DNA from: Bacteroidota bacterium
GTDB taxonomy: Bacteria > Bacteroidota > Bacteroidia > SXHM01
Assembly: GCA_005773695.1 (NCBI GenBank)
Contig: SXHM01000271.1
Coordinates: 1 to 10,614, forward strand
DNA length: 10,614 nucleotides
Direction: 5' to 3'
Part shown: piece by piece, positions 1-6,420 of the stretch
How positions within the stretch are numbered: position 1 is the stretch's first letter
Layout of the letters: each line of letters opens with the position of its first letter
The notes under the pieces: generated by a model
Told to the model about the DNA's origin: nothing
Databases searched by the model: none
Seen by the model: only the letters and a program-made list of their open reading frames with translations
Position numbers and translations under genes: made by a program

Positions 1-31
1 CGTTGCTCATACTTATTGTTTTATTTGCCAT
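1..31 (-). CDS. istA: IstA-like IS21 transposase, N-terminal fragment cut by window edge
   Basis: Ten codons are visible on the minus strand (MANKTISMSN), starting with ATG at 31 and remaining open to position 1. In the IS21 family, IstA is the DDE transposase, and the residues after this start form a helix-turn-helix DNA-binding region. No catalytic residues are inside the window. The leader is A-rich (AAAAAAAATC before ATG) without a Shine-Dalgarno sequence. The identification rests on resemblance of this short N-terminus to remembered Bacteroidota IstA sequences, together with the adjacent terminal repeats. It would be weak on its own. Confidence 0.65.
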   Translation of the reverse strand, partial: MANKTISMSN

Positions 32-47
32 GATTTTTTTAGTTTTA

Positions 48-62
48 CTGAATGAAATTCAG
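48..62. repeat. Short perfect inverted repeat in the istA leader
   Basis: CTGAAT-GAA-ATTCAG is a perfect 6-bp inverted repeat with a 3-nt spacer. It lies 16 bases upstream of the istA ATG, inside the IS end. It could be a transposase-binding or operator dyad, or a leader hairpin limiting transposase translation. The function is inference; only the symmetry is seen. Confidence 0.4.
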
Positions 63-110
63 CAATAAAATCAGGGTGCTAAAACAGTATGATTCAACTA
101 CAAAATGGGT

Positions 111-206
111 GGGGTCAGGTTACTCCGAAAAACTGGGGTCAGTTTGCTCCGGAATACTGGGGTCAGTTTCACGCGGAAAAAGGGGGTCTGTTTGGGCGAA
201 ATTTCC
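111..206. repeat. Four tandem 24-bp terminal repeats of the IS21-like element
   Basis: Units start at 111, 135, 159 and 183. Each begins GGGGTC(A/T)G(T/G)TT and has an exact 24-bp period. Units 2 and 3 are the most alike, while unit 4 (183-206) is the most diverged and lies next to the presumed IS tip. In the IS21 family such repeats are transposase-binding sites. Because 24 is a multiple of three, the array reads through without a stop in the frame of the downstream gene fragment, giving an 8-residue repeat around WGQ. Confidence 0.8.
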
Positions 207-207
207 A

Positions 208-550
208 CGATGCCTGCGACATTGGTTACGGAGGACTACGCTGCTATGAGGATAGTGCATTAGGCTTATATCATTATTCGATTTCAAATTGTGAATATTC
301 AGATGTTGGTATACAAGAGGAGGCAGAAAATAAAATGGTGGTTTATCCAAACCCTGGCAGTGACATAATTACGATTACAGGCTTAAGCGAAAAAGCAGAG
401 GCAACCATTATGGATGCAACAGGCAGAATAGTTTTAGTGGCAGAGGTAAATAATAACAAAGTGGATGTTTCTTTGTTGGCAAATGGGGTTTATGTGGTGC
501 GGGTGGAGACGGTGAAGGGGGTGAGTAATTTTAGGATAATAAAACAATGA
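208..550 (+). pseudogene. 3' remnant of a T9SS-secreted protein gene, 5' end removed by the IS
   Basis: This is the C-terminal part of an exported protein. It ends in a type A T9SS sorting domain (about 338-547): the VYPNPGSD strand, the IMDATGR turn, LLANGVYVVRVE, and the basic end FRIIKQ. In known systems this domain is recognised by the outer-membrane T9SS machinery and removed after export. Just before it, the stretch DIGYGGLRCYEDS and YSISNCEYSDVGI looks like the tail of the cargo domain. The gene has no signal peptide or own start: everything upstream of about 208 is IS sequence. The frame remains open back to an ATG at 89 inside the IS end (153 codons in all), so a chimeric protein beginning MIQLQNGWGQ could be made but would lack a signal peptide. 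The cargo function cannot be told from what is left. Confidence 0.75.
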
Positions 551-577
551 AATCAGAAACAGCATAAAACAATAGAA

Positions 578-985
578 ATGAGGGAAAGAAATGTATTTAC
601 AAAGCTTATTATTGCAGTAATTCTATCTATTCAAATTGGTTGTGAAGAAGTAGATGACATCCCTCTTGACACCCCTCTCGCAATAACCTATTATGCAGAT
701 AGTTTTGCCGGCACTTATTCAGGTATTAAAATTCATTATACTTCAGGAATGATAGGTAATACTTCTGATACAACAAACAGTTCATACTCTGCAACAACAA
801 TAAACGACAGTACTATAGCTGTACTGTTTACAAATATGCTGGTAGATTCAACAGGTGCATTTTATGAGCATTCAGGGTTGGATTATCTGCTTATTCATTT
901 GTTTAATGATAGCTTAAACATCCATGTAAATCATGCGAGCCCGGGAGGTTCTGATGGGTATTATTTCTACGGCACAAAACAATAA
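578..985 (+). CDS. Small putative lipoprotein, family not recognised
   Basis: This is a 135-residue protein with a hydrophobic N-terminal segment (residues 9-21) ending at Cys22 (IQIGC), followed by acidic EEVDD. That reads as a lipoprotein signal with a loose lipobox: Gln instead of Leu at -3. The mature part is rich in Ser, Thr, Tyr and Asp, with alternating short strands (GTYSGIKIHY, STIAVLF, SLNIHV). This suggests a small beta-rich domain of the kind often seen in Bacteroidota surface or periplasmic lipoproteins. I do not recognise a family. It starts 27 bp after the T9SS fragment, so it could once have been cotranscribed with that gene. No TAnnTTTG element is visible in the gap. The start ATG (gaaATGAGGGAAAG) gives the signal sequence directly. 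It converges with the TolB-like gene, leaving 9 bp between stop codons. Confidence 0.65.
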   Translation: MRERNVFTKLIIAVILSIQIGCEEVDDIPLDTPLAITYYADSFAGTYSGIKIHYTSGMIGNTSDTTNSSYSATTINDSTIAVLFTNMLVDSTGAFYEHSGLDYLLIHLFNDSLNIHVNHASPGGSDGYYFYGTKQ

Positions 986-1010
986 AAAAGAAAATTATTC
1001 ATTTTCCTTT
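986..1010 (-). terminator. Possible AT-rich terminator between convergent genes
   Basis: AAAAGAAAAT-TATTC-ATTTTCCTTT can fold with 9 of 10 pairs (one A/C mismatch). On the minus strand the stem runs into a T-rich tract (CTTTTTTATT), as expected for termination of the lpx/TolB-like transcript. It overlaps the last codons of the minus-strand gene. Stem GC content is low, so this is a tentative call. Confidence 0.35.
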
Positions 1011-1918
1011 GCAACAATAGCCAACCTCTTCCCATCAGGACTGATTGAAACTCGTGTTATTCCGGCAATACCTTCGCTTTTTAAATCTGCTAAAGGTGTC
1101 CAGTTTTTTGTTGCCGGGCTAAGCATATAAATACTGCTTTCTTTAGCCATAATAAAGTTGCCCTCGGGTGTAATACAAAAATCCTCACTGCCTTTAACTG
1201 TTGGAAATAGTTTTTCAATGGTTTGGTTATTCCCAAACTGAATTGCTCCGTTGTCTAATTGCAAACCACCTTTACTGTATTTGCTAATATAATATTGAGT
1301 GGTGTCACTTTTATCCACAAAATAAAATGCTTTTTCATCACGTGCTTTTACCATGCACCGCCCCACTTTTTCAGCTTCAATATGGGTTTGCCATTTACCA
1401 ACTTCGGCTAATTGCAAACTCACCGGATCAGTAAGAATAAACAAGGCCAGTTTATCTTTTGCATACCAGCAGTGGTAGCCAACTGAATCAACTGCTTTAT
1501 CTAAAATACGCACAGGTTTATCTGTTGAATGAAACTTAAATTGCCACAAACGCTGTGATGAATCTTTCTCAACACGCACGGTTGAGAAATGAATTCCGTC
1601 ATCCATAAAGTTTGGCGAATATTCACTTTCAGGTGTTTCTGTAGCCTGAATTAACTGGTCGGCCACAAGCTGATATTCATAAATATCAGCTTGTTTCTGA
1701 CCATCACGGATAGAGGTAAAAAGTATAGTACCGCCTTCTTTACTGAAACAGGGCTGACTGTCATAACCTTTGCTGTTGCTGATATTTTTCGGCTTGCCCA
1801 TATGCGAGTGCGAACCGTGGTTATCAATATCCAGAAGATAAATTTCGGTGGCAGGGATTTGTGCTTGCACAAACATGGCACAAAGTAGAATAGGAAGAAG
1901 AGAAAATGTATTTTTCAT
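995..1918 (-). CDS. Secreted TolB-like (PD40/WD40-type) beta-propeller protein
   Basis: This 307-residue protein has a signal peptide (residues 1-19, cleavage likely VQA|Q) and no lipobox. TolB-type PD40 repeats are visible: residues 45-84 (NISNSKGYDSQPCFSKEG, ILFTSIRDG, DIYEYQ), 98-115 (SEYSPNFMDDGIHF), and 288-303 (TRVSISPDGKRLAIV). The repeats between are weaker but fit a six-bladed propeller of about 300 residues. TolB-like propellers act as periplasmic protein-interaction modules. Here there is no OmpA-like or TPR domain attached, unlike the larger WD40 proteins of the T9SS envelope complex. It lies 73 bp after lpxA on the same strand, so it could be the last gene of the lpx transcript or have its own start. 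I see no clear promoter. The partner and role are unknown. Confidence 0.7.
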   Translation of the reverse strand: MKNTFSLLPILLCAMFVQAQIPATEIYLLDIDNHGSHSHMGKPKNISNSKGYDSQPCFSKEGGTILFTSIRDGQKQADIYEYQLVADQLIQATETPESEYSPNFMDDGIHFSTVRVEKDSSQRLWQFKFHSTDKPVRILDKAVDSVGYHCWYAKDKLALFILTDPVSLQLAEVGKWQTHIEAEKVGRCMVKARDEKAFYFVDKSDTTQYYISKYSKGGLQLDNGAIQFGNNQTIEKLFPTVKGSEDFCITPEGNFIMAKESSIYMLSPATKNWTPLADLKSEGIAGITRVSISPDGKRLAIVAKENE

Positions 1919-1991
1919 ATCAGTTATAATTAAAGATGCTGAAACAAGTTCAGATTGACGATACTACTAACTCCTAAATGCTTTCTATTTT

Positions 1992-2783
1992 CTACTCTCT
2001 TCCGTTGCGCGAGTATTTTTTCATGATACCGCGGTGCGAATTATTGATAAAGGAAATAATTTCATCACGCTCATCGGTAACAGGTATTTCGGCTTCAATA
2101 ATTTCCAACGCCTGAGCAACATTGTGTTTACCCAGATAAAGTATGCGATAAATATCTTGAATGTGGCTGATTATTTTATTATCAAAACCTCTTCTGCGCA
2201 ATCCGATAGAATTAACTCCTGCATAAGAAAGCGGTCTGCGGGCAGCTTTGGTATAAGGAGGTACATCTTTACCAACGAGTGAACCACCGGAAAGCATTGC
2301 ATGTCTTCCGATATTTACAAACTGATGAATTGCAGTTAACCCTCCAAGAATGGCATAATCACCAATGGTGATATGTCCGGCCAATGTTGAACCATTGGCA
2401 AGTATGCAGTGGTTGCCAACTACACAATCATGAGCAATATGGGTATAAGCCATCAACAAACAGTTGTTTCCTATTTCAGTTGCTCCTCTTGCTTTTGTTC
2501 CTCTGTTGATGGTAACACATTCGCGAATAGTAGTGTTGTCGCCAATGATAGCTGTTGTTTCCTCTCCTTCATATTTTAAATCCTGAGGAATAGCCGAGAT
2601 AACAGCCCCCGGAAATATTCGGCAGTTCTTGCCGATGCGAGCTCCGCTCATAATATTTACGTTGGAACCAATCCAGGTTCCGTCTCCTATAACAACATCG
2701 TTTTCAATTACGCTGAAAGGACCTACAGAAACGAATTTACCAAGATGGGATTTCGGATGAACTGAGGATAATGAATCTATCAT
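1992..2783 (-). CDS. lpxA: UDP-N-acetylglucosamine O-acyltransferase LpxA
   Basis: LpxA transfers a 3-hydroxyacyl chain from ACP to the 3-OH of UDP-GlcNAc, the first step of lipid A synthesis in the cytoplasm. The 263-residue length is normal. Residues 8-180 are left-handed beta-helix hexapeptide repeats (VIGDGTWIGSNV, IGKNCRI and others), followed by the helical C-terminal domain. His118 in THIAHDC aligns with the E. coli catalytic His125. His115, His137 and His153 match E. coli His122, His144 and His160, and Asn191 matches Asn198. The acyl-chain ruler position (E. coli Gly173) is Gly166, so a long-chain pocket is expected; the actual chain length is inference. The start lies 2 bp after the lpxC/fabZ stop, which suggests translational coupling. 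Confidence 0.97.
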   Translation of the reverse strand: MIDSLSSVHPKSHLGKFVSVGPFSVIENDVVIGDGTWIGSNVNIMSGARIGKNCRIFPGAVISAIPQDLKYEGEETTAIIGDNTTIRECVTINRGTKARGATEIGNNCLLMAYTHIAHDCVVGNHCILANGSTLAGHITIGDYAILGGLTAIHQFVNIGRHAMLSGGSLVGKDVPPYTKAARRPLSYAGVNSIGLRRRGFDNKIISHIQDIYRILYLGKHNVAQALEIIEAEIPVTDERDEIISFINNSHRGIMKKYSRNGRE

Positions 2784-2785
2784 GC

Positions 2786-4180
2786 TTATGCTTTTTTAAC
2801 GATTTGTGCCATCAGTTCAGCTTCCATAACAATAGTATCACCAACAAAGGCATAGCCCCGCATCTGAGCTATTCCCCTGCGGATGGGCGAAAGTAATTCT
2901 AATTTAAAAATAAGTGTATCTCCCGGAACCACTTTACTTCTGAAACGCACCTGATCTATTTTCATAAAATAGGTGAGGTAATTTTCAGGGTCAGGAACAG
3001 TGTTCAAAACCAAAATTCCTCCCGTTTGTGCCATAGCTTCAATCTGCAAAACACCCGGCATAACTGGGCTTCCCGGAAAGTGTCCGTTAAAAAACTCTTC
3101 GTTCATGGTTACGTTCTTCACTCCTACCACATGCGTATCACTCATCTCTATAATTTTATCTACCAGCAAAAAAGGCTGACGATGAGGAAGTATTTTTTGT
3201 ATTGCCTCTATATCAAAAAGTGGCGGTGTATTGGGATTGTATTTGGGTGCGTTTTTTCCGGAACGTGATTTCTTTAACAGCTTCTTCAGTTTCTTGGCAA
3301 ACTCTACATTAGCTGCATGTCCGGGACGGGTTGCAAAAACGTGTGCTTTCAATCGTATACCCAGTAAAGCCAAATCGCCAATAACATCCAAAAGTTTATG
3401 ACGAGCCGGTTCGTTATGATAATGCAGTTCCACATTATTCAATATTCCTTCTTTTGCCACTTCTACTGTTGGTTTGTTAAATAATGAAGCAAGGTTATTC
3501 AACTCTTCCTGAGAAACAGGTTTATCAACTACTACAATGGCATTGCTCATATCACCACCTTTAATCAGGTTGTTTTTGTGCAGGTATTCGAGTTCATGCA
3601 AAAAGCAAAAGGTGCGACTCGATGCAATTTCTTTTCCGAAGTCAGCAAGTTTTTCCAAGGTAAAATGTTGACTTCCCAAAACAGGTGAGTTATAATCAAT
3701 CATAACCGTAACACGGTAATCTGTAGCGGGAATTGCAAATATCTCTACGTTGCGATTATCATCACGGAATTCCAGTTTATCTTCAAGTTCAAAATACACT
3801 CGGGCCTTATCTTGCTCCTGAACGCCTGCTTTTTTAAGTGCTTCCATAAATGGTTTTGAGCTGCCGTCCATAATCGGAAGTTCAGGTCCATCTAATTCCA
3901 TCAGCACATTATCCAGATCCATTCCAACTAATGCTGCAAGTGTATGTTCAATAGTGGCAACAGAAGCACCGTTTTCAGAAATGGTTGTTCCGCGCGAAAC
4001 ATCAATTACATTATCACAATCAACTGTAATTATAGGCTTGCCTTCCAAATCAATTCGTTGAAATTTAAAGCCGTGGTCAACAGAAGCAGGTTTGAAAGTC
4101 AGGAGAGTTTCCTTGCCGGTGTGCAACCCAACACCTGTAAGAGTTACAGTCTGTTTTATTGTTTTCTGAAAATCACTCAT
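2786..4180 (-). CDS. lpxC/fabZ: Bifunctional LpxC deacetylase / FabZ 3-hydroxyacyl-ACP dehydratase
   Basis: This is a fusion of two cytoplasmic enzymes in 464 residues. Residues 1-295 are LpxC, the zinc deacetylase that commits UDP-3-acyl-GlcNAc to lipid A. The TIEHT motif carries Glu78 and zinc ligand His79. [11 protein letters not shown] carries His261 and Asp265, and RPGHAAN carries catalytic His288. A basic Lys/Arg-rich linker (297-315) leads to FabZ at about 320-464, which dehydrates 3-hydroxyacyl-ACP in fatty acid elongation. There [11 protein letters not shown] is followed by [20 protein letters not shown], with catalytic His367 and Glu381. Both active sites look intact. The fusion is typical of Bacteroidota. 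It joins enzymes on the two branches that share the 3-hydroxyacyl-ACP pool. Its ATG overlaps the lpxD stop in ATGA (4177-4180), implying coupled translation. Confidence 0.98.
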   Translation of the reverse strand: MSDFQKTIKQTVTLTGVGLHTGKETLLTFKPASVDHGFKFQRIDLEGKPIITVDCDNVIDVSRGTTISENGASVATIEHTLAALVGMDLDNVLMELDGPELPIMDGSSKPFMEALKKAGVQEQDKARVYFELEDKLEFRDDNRNVEIFAIPATDYRVTVMIDYNSPVLGSQHFTLEKLADFGKEIASSRTFCFLHELEYLHKNNLIKGGDMSNAIVVVDKPVSQEELNNLASLFNKPTVEVAKEGILNNVELHYHNEPARHKLLDVIGDLALLGIRLKAHVFATRPGHAANVEFAKKLKKLLKKSRSGKNAPKYNPNTPPLFDIEAIQKILPHRQPFLLVDKIIEMSDTHVVGVKNVTMNEEFFNGHFPGSPVMPGVLQIEAMAQTGGILVLNTVPDPENYLTYFMKIDQVRFRSKVVPGDTLIFKLELLSPIRRGIAQMRGYAFVGDTIVMEAELMAQIVKKA

Positions 4181-5217
4181 TCTATTTCCTGTTTTAGTTC
4201 TTTCAGTTTCTTCTCCAACTCTGCAATTTTAGCATTTAATTCGGGCAGCTTGCGAAACACCACATACGAACGTTTGTATTCACCTACACCAAATGCGGGC
4301 GAGCCTTGTACAATCTCTCCGTCTTTTAAGTTACCTCCAATGCCCGATTGTGCTGCAATCATCACTTTATCACCAATGGTTATATGTCCGACAATACCAA
4401 CCTGTCCTCCAATCATACAGTTCTTGCCTATTTTAGTAGAACCGGCTACTCCTGTCTGAGCTGCAATAACGGTGTTCTCCCCTATCTCTACATTATGGGC
4501 AATCTGTATAAGGTTATCCAACTTCACTCCTTTGCGGATAATAGTAGAACCCAACGTTGCGCGGTCAATGGTTGTATTCGCGCCTATTTCCACACGGTCT
4601 TCAATTACTACATTCCCAATTTGAGGAATTTTTGAATAGTTATTTTCGGCATTGGGTGCAAAACCAAAACCATCACCACCGATTACCACTCCTGCATGCA
4701 GCGTGCAATCATTTCCGATAACACAGCCGTGATAAATTTTCACGCCCTGAAAAAGGGTGGTGTTGGTTCCCACCTTTACATCATCGCCAATATAGGTGCC
4801 GGGATACAATTTTGTGTTATCTCGAATCACTGCGTTTTCGCCCACATAAACAAAAGCCCCGATGTAGGTATTTTTCCCAATCGAGGCTGTTGCTGAAACA
4901 TGGCTTTGTTCTTCTCTTCCCTGTTTGTCTTTATTTAGTTTATTATAATATTCCAGCAGTTTTGCAAAGCTCCGGTAGGCATCGTCCACACGGATAAGCG
5001 TTGTGCTGAGAGACTGCTGCGGCTCAAAATCTTTATTTACTATAACAGCACTTGCCTGTGTGGTATAAATATACTCGGTGTATTTAGGATTGGCAAGAAA
5101 CGAAAGCGAACCGGGTGTGCCTTCCTCAATTTTAGATACTGTACTTACCTGCGCATCGGGGTTGCCGTCCACTGTGCCATTGAGTATGCCGGCAATCTGC
5201 CGCGCTGTAAAAATCAT
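4177..5217 (-). CDS. lpxD: UDP-3-O-(3-hydroxyacyl)glucosamine N-acyltransferase LpxD
   Basis: LpxD adds the second 3-hydroxyacyl chain, to the 2-amino group, making UDP-2,3-diacylglucosamine for lipid A. The protein has 346 residues, the usual length. Residues 1-100 form the uridine-binding domain ([12 protein letters not shown] at 39-50). Residues 105-300 form the hexapeptide beta-helix. Catalytic His241 sits in [11 protein letters not shown] (E. coli His239). The C-terminus (322-346) is a Glu/Lys/Leu-rich helix that could form a coiled coil at the trimer end. It is the first gene of the minus-strand lpx cluster and is divergent from the aldo/keto reductase gene. The ATG at 5217 gives the expected [11 protein letters not shown]-terminus. 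It is only 4 bases from a TAnnTTTG promoter match, so the mRNA may be nearly leaderless. Confidence 0.97.
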   Translation of the reverse strand: MIFTARQIAGILNGTVDGNPDAQVSTVSKIEEGTPGSLSFLANPKYTEYIYTTQASAVIVNKDFEPQQSLSTTLIRVDDAYRSFAKLLEYYNKLNKDKQGREEQSHVSATASIGKNTYIGAFVYVGENAVIRDNTKLYPGTYIGDDVKVGTNTTLFQGVKIYHGCVIGNDCTLHAGVVIGGDGFGFAPNAENNYSKIPQIGNVVIEDRVEIGANTTIDRATLGSTIIRKGVKLDNLIQIAHNVEIGENTVIAAQTGVAGSTKIGKNCMIGGQVGIVGHITIGDKVMIAAQSGIGGNLKDGEIVQGSPAFGVGEYKRSYVVFRKLPELNAKIAELEKKLKELKQEIE

Positions 5218-5221
5218 GCGG

Positions 5222-5229
5222 CAAATTTA
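5222..5229 (-). promoter_or_regulatory. Candidate -7 element of the lpxD promoter
   Basis: On the minus strand, TAAATTTG matches the Bacteroidota -7 consensus TAnnTTTG and is followed by CCGC and then the lpxD ATG. No TTTG is seen at the expected -33 spacing. The region is AT-rich, so a chance match is possible. If real, transcription would start within 1-3 bases of the start codon. Confidence 0.4.
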
Positions 5230-5300
5230 TTAATTATTTAACATGGGGGGAGGCGGATTTAGATGTCTGAAAGCACCTCATCAATACAATACTTTATAGC

Positions 5301-5308
5301 TATTTTTG
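5301..5308 (+). promoter_or_regulatory. Candidate -7 element of the aldo/keto reductase promoter
   Basis: TATTTTTG matches TAnnTTTG and sits 23 bases before the ATG at 5332, leaving a short A-rich leader (AAAAAATTAAAAACTC). No -33 TTTG is found at standard spacing. Together with the lpxD element it divides the 114-bp divergent intergenic region 5218-5331. That region also holds a G-run (GGGGGGAGGCGG) near 5245-5256 with no assigned role. Confidence 0.4.
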
Positions 5309-5331
5309 CACGCTTAAAAAATTAAAAACTC

Positions 5332-6285
5332 ATGCAAAACCTCCTATTCCCCAACGCAGATAAAATGCCTGCCTTCGGCCTCGGCACCTGGAAAAGTAAG
5401 CCCGGTGAAGTTTACACCGCAGTGCGCGATGCTATAAAAATCGGTTACCGCCACATAGATTGTGCAGCCATTTATTTAAACGAAGCCGAGATTGGCAATG
5501 CCTTGAGCGATACCTTTAAAGAAGGAATAATAAAACGCGAAGACCTTTGGATAACCTCTAAACTGTGGAGCAATGCCCACAAACAGGAACAGGTAATTCC
5601 CGCGCTGAAGAAGACGCTGAGCGATCTGCAATTGGATTATTTAGACTTGTACCTGGTGCATTGGCCCATTGCCTTTAAATCCGATATTCTTGCCCCGCGT
5701 AGCGGTACTGATTACATTACCTTAGAAGAAATTCCAATCATTGAAACCTGGCGCGGCATGGAAGCTGCGATGGAACAAGGTTTAGTAAAACACATTGGCG
5801 TTTCTAACTTCAGCATAAAAAAACTGAAAGCGTTATATGCCGAAGCAAAACACAAACCCGAAATGAATCAGGTGGAACTGCATCCGCTGCTGCAACAAAA
5901 TACATTGTTTGATTTTTGCAAACAACATAACATTCACCTTACTGCTTATTCACCGCTGGGTTCTAAAGACCGCCACCCCTCACTTAAAATGGCTGATGAG
6001 CCAAGTTTGTTTGAAAACCCTGTTATTGTTTCTATTGCTACTAAAAATAAATGCACCACTGCGCAGGTGCTTATCCAATGGGCTATACAGCGCGGTACAG
6101 CGGTAATTCCTAAATCCATTAATCCTGCGCGTTTGCAGGAAAATTTTGATGCGCAATCTGTAAACCTCACCGCTGCCGACATGCAGGAGATAGCAGCGCT
6201 TGACCGCCATTACCGTTTTCTCAATGGCGAAAACTGGACACTGAATGGCTCACCCTATACACTTGATAATTTATGGGATGAGTAG
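5332..6285 (+). CDS. NADPH-dependent aldo/keto reductase
   Basis: This is a 317-residue, full-length member of the aldo/keto reductase superfamily: a single-domain (beta/alpha)8 barrel that reduces aldehydes or ketones with NADPH in the cytoplasm. The catalytic tetrad is complete: Asp43 and Tyr48 in HIDCAAIY, Lys77 in TSKLW, and His110 in LVHWP. The second family signature is at 146-161 (AMEQGLVKHIGVSNFS). The cofactor-phosphate motif IPKS is at 259-262, followed by Arg267. The C-terminal tail (RFLNGENWTLNGSPY) resembles the AKR1-like aldehyde/xylose reductase branch, but the substrate cannot be told from sequence. The gene stands alone, divergent from lpxD and separated by 135 bp from the next gene, so a link to lipid A synthesis is not implied. 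Confidence 0.93.
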   Translation: MQNLLFPNADKMPAFGLGTWKSKPGEVYTAVRDAIKIGYRHIDCAAIYLNEAEIGNALSDTFKEGIIKREDLWITSKLWSNAHKQEQVIPALKKTLSDLQLDYLDLYLVHWPIAFKSDILAPRSGTDYITLEEIPIIETWRGMEAAMEQGLVKHIGVSNFSIKKLKALYAEAKHKPEMNQVELHPLLQQNTLFDFCKQHNIHLTAYSPLGSKDRHPSLKMADEPSLFENPVIVSIATKNKCTTAQVLIQWAIQRGTAVIPKSINPARLQENFDAQSVNLTAADMQEIAALDRHYRFLNGENWTLNGSPYTLDNLWDE

Positions 6286-6420
6286 TTGATATTTTCGGTC
6301 GAAAAAATATATTTATTCGTCTTTATGTTTTCAACATTCATCTATTAATAAATAAGAAGATAATATATTTTGTCAATTTACCTGCTGATTAGTTTTGACC
6401 AAACCTAAATACACAACGCC
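6286..6420 (+). other. Intergenic region with weak hairpin and promoter match
   Basis: These 135 AT-rich bases hold no gene. TTTTC-GGTC-GAAAA (6292-6305) is a small hairpin 7 bases after the reductase stop codon. It could act as a weak terminator, but no strong T-run follows. Further on, the promoter match described separately precedes the next gene. Confidence 0.3.
6369..6397 (+). promoter_or_regulatory. Candidate promoter of the GLPGLI/DUF4412-like lipoprotein gene
   Basis: TTTG at 6369-6372, a 17-base spacer and TAGTTTTG at 6390-6397 resemble the Bacteroidota -33/-7 pair TTTG and TAnnTTTG. The spacer is slightly shorter than the usual 19-21. The expected start site falls near 6400, about 20 bases before the TTG start codon. 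Confidence 0.45.

Larger units (their letters stand above)
1..207 (-). mobile_element. IS21-family insertion sequence, istA-proximal end (partial)
   Basis: This is the end of an IS21-type element that continues beyond the left edge. Two signals agree. The minus strand from 31 to 1 encodes MANKTISMSN, which resembles the N-terminus of IstA transposases of Bacteroidota. Between that start and the presumed element tip lie four 24-bp tandem repeats (111-206) built on GGGGTCAGTTT, and multiple terminal repeats are a hallmark of the IS21 family. I place the outer tip at about 207 because the minus strand there begins TGGAAATTTCGCCC, and IS21 ends normally begin with TG. The exact tip is inferred. 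The target-site duplication and the istB end lie outside the window, so neither can be checked here. Confidence 0.75.

Noticed and set aside
111..206. Possible CRISPR-like or protein-coding repeat array
   Set aside because: The units are contiguous with no spacers, and they lie between an istA start and the presumed IS tip, so IS21 terminal repeats explain them better.
52..249. 65-codon plus-strand ORF overlapping the IS end
   Set aside because: It lies in stop-poor IS end repeats, has no recognisable protein features, and is out of frame with the T9SS domain.
120..350. 76-codon minus-strand ORF across the IS junction
   Set aside because: It spans the IS/host boundary, and its repeated TDP motifs are just the antisense translation of the 24-bp repeats.
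1939..1953. Hairpin CTGAA-ACAAG-TTCAG between lpxA and the TolB-like gene, considered as a terminator
   Set aside because: The stem is only 5 bp with no T-run after it on the minus strand, so it does not support separate transcripts.
3944..4459. 171-codon plus-strand ORF
   Set aside because: It is antisense to two well-supported genes (lpxC/fabZ and lpxD), with low-complexity Ser/Phe-rich translation and no domain.
5218..5331. Riboswitch or small RNA in the divergent lpxD/reductase region
   Set aside because: It is only 114 bp, with no recognisable conserved motif and promoter matches close to both starts.
5332..6285. Aldo/keto reductase as part of lipid A modification
   Set aside because: It is divergent from lpxD and is a generic family member with no sequence feature pointing to a sugar-nucleotide substrate.
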